From Trichococcus patagoniensis (lineage in GTDB: Bacteria > Bacillota > Bacilli > Lactobacillales > Aerococcaceae): a stretch of 64,000 nt of DNA. The notes under the pieces were generated by a model, which worked only from the letters and a program-made list of their open reading frames with translations, did not search any database and was not told the origin of the DNA. The stretch spans positions 1 to 64,000 of the forward strand of contig NZ_QAOM01000016.1 in NCBI RefSeq assembly GCF_003051085.1. Direction: 5' to 3'. A program made the translations under genes and the position numbers. Of the stretch, positions 56,486 through 64,000 are shown in pieces; position 1 is the stretch's first letter, and each line of letters starts with the position of its first letter.

Positions 56486-56733
56486 CAAAAGAAGAACGTT
56501 AACAGGAAGCGGCTGAACAACTTCTCACATTTGTGGGCGGAAAGGATAACATTATAAGCGCAGGCCACTGTGCGACGAGACTTCGTCTTGTTCTGAAAGA
56601 TGAAAAGAAAGCAGATGTAGATGCTATTCTGAATGTGCCATTGGTAAAGGGACAGTTCGCAAATAGCGGACAGTTTCAGATTATAAATTACGTCAAGAAG
56701 ATGGTAAAAAAAGCAGCGTTTCTATCAGTATAA
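56482..56733 (+). pseudogene. PTS EIIB domain (sucrose/beta-glucoside type), broken and truncated
   Basis: ATG at 56482 gives MTKEER, then TAA at 56500-56502, then the same frame continues QEAAEQLLTFVGGKDNIISA and GHCATRLRLVLKDEKKADVD with the phospho-accepting Cys in GHCATRLR. It ends about 75 residues later, where an IIC domain would be expected. So there is one in-frame stop and a 3' truncation. Coupled by ATGA overlap to the alpha-galactosidase, it was probably the transporter of that operon. Confidence 0.78.
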
Positions 56734-56830
56734 AAAATGAACTCCTCATCCGAGAAAGCGTTACGAAAATAACAACTACGTCAGATTAAGACTGCTTACT
56801 TAATTTGACTAGGAAAATATAAAATAGAAA

Positions 56831-56874
56831 AAATCGCATGAAATCAAACTAAGAACGTTGATTTCATGCGATTT
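56831..56874. terminator. Terminator after the alpha-galactosidase operon
   Basis: A 17-base-pair perfect stem (56831-56847 with 56858-56874), flanked by an A-run on the left and a T-rich run on the right. Confidence 0.78.
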
Positions 56875-57014
56875 ATATTTTTACTATTGTTTGTGACATT
56901 GAATTTTTCAAAGCATTAATACAATACATCAAGGATTTAGACAGTTTTCAAGTGCGTAAATTGAGTCATTATTTTTTCAAATGTAAAAACTGCTATATAA
57001 GTTGAATCTATGAT

Positions 57015-57278
57015 TTACATTTTGACGCGCAAGCGGTCAATTACTACATTGAGCACTTGATTGACACCCTGATGTTTTCCGTAAGTGGGGATAATTCTTT
57101 GTTGCCCTCTTAAAAACCAGGTACATTGAATGGCTTGATAATCACGAATCATGGTTTCATCTTGAAACAGAAGGTAGTCAATCTCCTCCTTGAGCAGTTT
57201 TTTTAATCTGGAAAGGTCTTTTCTTTGAATTCTTTCTGTTTGATTGGATCTGCCTTCGCCAACAAATTCAAACGTTTT
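57015..57278 (-). pseudogene. IS630-type transposase fragment
   Basis: The minus-strand frame without a start reads TFEFVGEGRSNQTERIQRKD, then IDYLLFQDETMIRDYQAIQC and TWFLRGQQRIIPTYGKHQGV, ending at 57015. The FQDE and KH-containing segments match the DDE core of an IS630-family transposase other than the one at 48758. Both ends are missing. Confidence 0.65.
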
Positions 57279-57485
57279 CTAAGACCCTCTTAGTATATCG
57301 CTAACGTCTCCATATTAAAAATAATTTGGGAAGAGCATCGTAGTGTGACGGCCTCCATTCTTTTTTATGAATACAGCATCTCAAACGACATACCGTTCAA
57401 AAATGTAAAAAAGTTTTCGACATTATCGCTTGTATTAGGTACACTTGAAATGTAAAAGAACTTTTGACATAAGGGGGCTGATCGT

Positions 57486-57782
57486 ATGCGGAAAAAAGAT
57501 GAAATGGAGCAGCGGGTAGCGAATAAATCTGCTAAGATTACTTTATTTGTTACTGTCACGGCCTTGTTTATTATAGGGGGCGTTGAGTATTTTAGGAATG
57601 ATATGAAAATGAATATCCTTCTGGTGATTGCTCAGCTTTCGATTTCTCTTCTCCTTTTACTTGAACAGTATTACTTATCTAAAGCGAATGAAGATAATAC
57701 ATTCAAAAAAATACTGGTAATTACTCTGGTTCCTGTAATCATTCTGGGGGCTATTCTACTTGGAATAGCGTTTTTAGTCTGA
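57486..57782 (+). CDS. Small two- to three-helix membrane protein of unknown function
   Basis: 98 residues. A charged N-terminus (MRKKDEMEQRVANKSAKITL) is followed by hydrophobic segments at about 17-35, 45-60 and 75-97. Overlap TGATG with the following HTH gene shows translational coupling. Such membrane-protein/XRE pairs are common in Firmicutes, and the membrane partner may modulate the regulator. A start at ATG 57486 follows AAGGGGGC. Confidence 0.65.
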   Translation: MRKKDEMEQRVANKSAKITLFVTVTALFIIGGVEYFRNDMKMNILLVIAQLSISLLLLLEQYYLSKANEDNTFKKILVITLVPVIILGAILLGIAFLV

Positions 57783-57976
57783 TGAAAAATAATATCAAAG
57801 AACTCCGTACAGCAAAAAAAATTTCACAACAAGAACTGGCTGATCGCTGCCATGTTACACGTCAAACCATCAATGCGATTGAGAATGAAAAATATGATCC
57901 CTCTCTGCAATTAGCTTTTGCTTTAGCGAAAAACTTAAACACTAATGTCGATAAGTTGTTTATTTCGGAGCAGTAA
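57782..57976 (+). CDS. Small XRE-family DNA-binding regulator
   Basis: A 64-residue Cro/C1-type helix-turn-helix protein, KNNIKELRTAKKISQQELAD then VTRQTINAIENEKYDPSLQL, with no other domain. Coupled to the membrane-protein gene upstream. It probably regulates this small operon; other targets are unknown. Confidence 0.85.
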   Translation: MKNNIKELRTAKKISQQELADRCHVTRQTINAIENEKYDPSLQLAFALAKNLNTNVDKLFISEQ

Positions 57977-57985
57977 TAAAATACT

Positions 57986-58741
57986 ATGAATGATTCACTT
58001 GAGGTGGGAAATGTGGAAACATTGATTTATAATCTTTTAGCATACATAAACAATTCACTTGATAAGGATATTAATTACCATATAGCGAAAACCTTGCTCG
58101 AAAATTTCCAAAAGATTGAGGGATTTTCATTAGAAACAGCCGCAGAGGTATGTAATGTAGCACCTTCTACAATTAATCGTTTCTGCAAAAGAATTGGTTT
58201 CAGGAATTTTTCAAGCTTAAGAAATTCTGTAACCAAGTACGGGGCGCCTCTTGAAACGAACGATATTACCCTAAGTGGCGATAGCTTTATAGCGCAATTA
58301 AAGGAAAACGTAGAAATAATTGAAACTATCCCAAAAGAACAGATTAAGGGGATTGTAAAACAAATCAGCAAATCCCGCCGAGTTGTCATATTGGGTTTTG
58401 AAAAGCATCAAATCCAGGCTCTGGAGTTACAAAAAAAAATACTGCTTGCAGGGAAATTTTGTGAATGCAATACAAATATTTTCAAACAAATGGATACTCT
58501 GGATCTATTGTCAGAGGAAGATATGATTATCACTATTTCCATACATGGGCACTTACTAGCAGAAGATTTCCTCTTATTTGAAAAAATCAAAAGGACAAAG
58601 GCAAAGAAATTACTGATCACCTTCTCGAAGCCACAGCAACATCTGGAATTGTTTGATGAAGTTTTGCAGTGTGGAAAAATTGAAAATAGTGCCGTCAGCA
58701 GTCAAACCTTGTTAAGATTGTTCGATGTATTGTTTCATTGA
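57986..58741 (+). CDS. RpiR/MurR-family transcriptional regulator
   Basis: A 251-residue regulator. The N-terminal HTH (LETAAEVCNVAPSTINRFCK near 51-70, with RIGFRNFSSLR following) is typical of RpiR. The C-terminal SIS-fold domain (about 100-250, VVILGFEKHQIQALELQKKI) would bind a sugar phosphate. It lies upstream of two GH1 genes on the same strand and probably controls them. It starts at 57986, ten bases after the XRE gene. Confidence 0.87.
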   Translation: MNDSLEVGNVETLIYNLLAYINNSLDKDINYHIAKTLLENFQKIEGFSLETAAEVCNVAPSTINRFCKRIGFRNFSSLRNSVTKYGAPLETNDITLSGDSFIAQLKENVEIIETIPKEQIKGIVKQISKSRRVVILGFEKHQIQALELQKKILLAGKFCECNTNIFKQMDTLDLLSEEDMIITISIHGHLLAEDFLLFEKIKRTKAKKLLITFSKPQQHLELFDEVLQCGKIENSAVSSQTLLRLFDVLFH

Positions 58742-58770
58742 TTCCACCAGCAACATTCTTCTTAGCCGTG

Positions 58771-61832
<3,062 letters not shown>

Positions 61833-61844
61833 ATAGAACTTAAG

Positions 61845-61884
61845 AAGGGGGTGTCTCAAAATAAAATGAGACACCCCCTTTTCC
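61845..61884. terminator. Terminator after the GH1 pair
   Basis: A 14-base-pair stem AAGGGGGTGTCTCA (61845-61858) with its complement (61867-61880), followed by T. Confidence 0.85.
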
Positions 61885-61922
61885 GATGATTGCTCTCTAA
61901 GCACAGGAGCTGTACCGTTCTT

Positions 61923-62050
61923 CTCCGGCGAATGGAGACTTTGCCGGAGTACAGGCTACATTCCATTTACTTCCTCCGATCAAGATTGCTTCGTCGAAGT
62001 TCAGTCCCATTGTTACCGACGTGCTCCGGTGAGGAGATCGTTCACCGGAG
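61923..62050. repeat. Two copies of a 27-base palindromic extragenic repeat
   Basis: CTCCGGYGA...TYRCCGGAG occurs at 61923-61949 and 62024-62050. Both are 27 bases and fold into hairpins with a 7- to 8-base-pair stem. They are non-coding and lie between convergent terminators, 101 bases apart. Confidence 0.72.
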
Positions 62051-62091
62051 CTGTGGACAGATTGGAACGGGCTCCTCCGGTCAGCGGATGG

Positions 62092-62122
62092 AAAAAAGAA
62101 GGCTGCCTCTTTCGAGACAGCC
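62092..62122 (-). terminator. Terminator after the beta-galactosidase gene
   Basis: On the minus strand GGCTGTCTC pairs with GAGGCAGCC around GAAA, followed by a T-rich tail (A-run at 62092-62099). It shares its core with the terminator at 6533. Confidence 0.78.
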
Positions 62123-62174
62123 ACTTTGGTCGTGATTGTATGTGATAAAAAGTAGTTCAGTTAGAAGTTCATCC

Positions 62175-64000
62175 TTACTGTTCAGTTTTTCTAATTTGGG
62201 ATAGTTCCTTATTGAGGGTATACAGCATTTTTTCGCTAAATTGATCGGACGCAATTTGAGACATGGCATCGATTGTAAAACCTTGCATCATATCGAACAT
62301 CGGATGTTCTTCCACGTTACCTAAGTATGTCGTTACGATCGCTTTTGTTGCTTCGTTTTTAAAAAGTTCCCCCACTGTGCAACGGGTAGAGTAGACATCA
62401 TCCGTTATGACAAGTTCTTCCATTTCCACATCGCCTAATTCCGGCATATCGAACCAGTTGGCAACGAATCCCCCTTCTTCTTCAGGGGTAAAATAGCTTT
62501 CGTTTGGGTTGTCCACTTTATTGAACATAGCTACATCTTGTAGGCTATTGTTACCATCATTGGCGAGTATCTTAACTTCATTTATTCCCTCTTTCAGGGA
62601 AATGTTTTCAAAGACAAAGACTTTATCCTCACTTATCAGGGTAGTCGTTTCCCCTCCGTTTACAGACAGGTTCACTTCGTTACAGTTAGAATAGACCTTG
62701 ATATGGATCGTATCATCCGTTCGATCCACAAAGCGTTTGCCTGTAATATGCACAAATTTTTCATCATTCCAGTGTGCCTTATACAGATAAAAAGCATCCT
62801 TCTTAATCTTTCTATCATAGGTGATGAGCCCTTTGTTATTTCTTCCCTTTACTCCGCCCTCATCTCTGATGTTCGCACCGAAGTCAAACATATTCCACGC
62901 ATACGTTGCCCAAAGGAAGGGACGTTTTTCAAAAATCTTCCACACGGTCTCGTGATAAAGCGCATGGTATTCTTCAGAATAGTCTTTTATTTTTGGATCA
63001 CTGCTATGGTATTGTAAAATTCCTTCTGCACCATATTCTGAAATCGCCAGTTTTACAGTCGGATTTTTCTTATGAAAACCATCTAACCAGCCTGCAAAGT
63101 CCCCTGCTTCACCGTTATACCAACCAAAATATTTATTGTATCCAATCGTATCCGTCACATAATTATAGTCATCTTCATCTTCAACGAACATGACGTTTGC
63201 CATTGTAGTCAATCGGGTAGGGTCTTCCTTTTTCGTTAACGCATTTAATTCATTCACGAGTTTTCTTAGCTCGGGTCTTTCCCCACTAATTTGAATTTCA
63301 TTCTGGATTCCCCAGAACATAATAGACGGATGATTAAAGTTTTGTCTAATCAGTTCAACCATCTGTTGTTTGGCATTAATGCCTTCTAACTCTGTTTTTG
63401 ACATCAAAGAGATAAAGGGTATTTCAGCCCAGATAACCATGCCTTCTTGATCACATAAATCATAGAAATATTGATTGTGTTGATAGTGCGCTAATCTGAT
63501 AGAAGTTGCTCCGATTTCTTTTATCAATGCCATATCCTCAGCTTGCTCTTTTTCTGTGATTGCCCAGCCCATATCCTTTCGATCCTGGTGTCTTGCCACA
63601 CCATGCAAAGCAAGGTGTTCCCCATTCAAGAAGAAACCTTTTTCAGCATCTACTTCAAAGTATCTGACACCGAACGGAATCATGAGTGCATCAATCACGT
63701 CGTTAAAACGCTCCATAGACACTCTTGCTTCATACATATAGGCATTTTTTCTGCCATTCCATAATGTGGGATTCTCTATGACAAGCGGAACTTCTACTGC
63801 TTTGTGTTCTCCCGCCACTAACGTCACTTCTTTGGCAGCATAGGCGATATTTTCTCCTTCTGCATCCAGCAAATCCACCCAAAGCCGCACTTTTTTGTCT
63901 TCTTCACTATCGTTCACAAGCAGTGATTTGATCGTTAAGGCCGCATGCTCTTCATTTACTTCCTCTTGAATAACGTAAATACCTTTTGAACCATGATCCA
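62175..64000 (-). CDS. Beta-galactosidase / beta-glucuronidase (GH2), 5' end beyond the window
   Basis: The frame is open to the right edge, so the N-terminal sugar-binding domain is missing. The visible 608 residues contain the immunoglobulin-like linker, then the TIM barrel: GVARHQDRKDMGWAITEKEQ, YFYDLCDQEGMVIWAEIPF, acid/base Glu in MFWGIQNEIQISG and nucleophile Glu in KLAISEYGAEGIL. A C-terminal domain follows. It hydrolyses terminal beta-galactosides or related glycosides. No signal is visible, and the enzyme is presumably cytoplasmic. It is convergent with the GH1 pair. Confidence 0.9.
   Translation of the reverse strand, partial: DHGSKGIYVIQEEVNEEHAALTIKSLLVNDSEEDKKVRLWVDLLDAEGENIAYAAKEVTLVAGEHKAVEVPLVIENPTLWNGRKNAYMYEARVSMERFNDVIDALMIPFGVRYFEVDAEKGFFLNGEHLALHGVARHQDRKDMGWAITEKEQAEDMALIKEIGATSIRLAHYQHNQYFYDLCDQEGMVIWAEIPFISLMSKTELEGINAKQQMVELIRQNFNHPSIMFWGIQNEIQISGERPELRKLVNELNALTKKEDPTRLTTMANVMFVEDEDDYNYVTDTIGYNKYFGWYNGEAGDFAGWLDGFHKKNPTVKLAISEYGAEGILQYHSSDPKIKDYSEEYHALYHETVWKIFEKRPFLWATYAWNMFDFGANIRDEGGVKGRNNKGLITYDRKIKKDAFYLYKAHWNDEKFVHITGKRFVDRTDDTIHIKVYSNCNEVNLSVNGGETTTLISEDKVFVFENISLKEGINEVKILANDGNNSLQDVAMFNKVDNPNESYFTPEEEGGFVANWFDMPELGDVEMEELVITDDVYSTRCTVGELFKNEATKAIVTTYLGNVEEHPMFDMMQGFTIDAMSQIASDQFSEKMLYTLNKELSQIRKTEQ

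Noticed and set aside
61890-62135. Short frames on both strands in the GH1/GH2 gap
   Set aside because: They are produced by the GC-rich palindromic repeats and have no ribosome site.

Overview
The window looks like a chromosomal segment of a low- to mid-GC Gram-positive bacterium of the Lactobacillales, most likely Carnobacteriaceae and close to Trichococcus. This is an inference. It rests on the tmk-darA-holB-ricT-yabA and dnaX-ebfC-recR-yaaL housekeeping clusters, a short proB without a PUA domain, AGGAGG ribosome sites, many TTG starts, an abundance of PTS and 6-phospho-beta-glucosidase genes, and a heliorhodopsin, a family I recall from Trichococcus but from few other fermentative Firmicutes.

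Positions 1-30000 are mostly core genome. The left edge holds the leader and three tandem promoters of an rRNA operon that runs off the window on the minus strand. Then come a HAD phosphatase, a candidate small RNA, proBA (proline synthesis), an FAD amine oxidase, mscL, a second HAD phosphatase, and a minus-strand cluster trmN6 - GIY-YIG - rsmI - ydcF. At 9952-17382 a catabolic island (old-yellow-enzyme oxidoreductase, MerR regulator, and a LicT-type antiterminator/PTS/6-phospho-beta-glucosidase operon with two RAT antiterminators) lies between trmN6 and yabA, genes that are usually neighbours. The yabA-ricT-holB-darA-tmk group follows, then a MarR-regulated ABC exporter, a GPH-type sugar symporter, yaaL-recR-ebfC-dnaX, and a glyoxalase-like dioxygenase.

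Positions 30000-64000 are accessory. They contain stress proteins, an aldo-keto reductase, a serine resolvase with a probable res site, and a second beta-glucoside operon (PTS IIBC, broken rpiB, GH1, type-B esterase, ROK kinase) under an AraC regulator, with a decayed IS110 between regulator and operon. Next are a decayed IS1380-type transposase, a LacI-regulated rpe/rpiB/DUF4867 operon with four operator-like palindromes, a truncated dhaM cut by a complete IS630-type element, a frameshifted small gene, a 1.1 kb structured non-coding stretch, and a monocistronic heliorhodopsin with its own promoter and terminator. Insertion-sequence fragments follow, then an AraC/alpha-galactosidase pair with a broken EIIB gene, an RpiR regulator followed by two tandem GH1 genes, and a GH2 beta-galactosidase that runs off the right edge.

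The genes together describe an organism that imports and phosphorylates plant-type beta-glucosides and alpha-galactosides, hydrolyses them inside the cell and sends the products to glycolysis and the pentose-phosphate pathway. The right half is decaying: four genes there carry single in-frame stop codons, and several insertion sequences are truncated. The heliorhodopsin is the most unusual gene. No retinal-synthesis gene accompanies it in the window.
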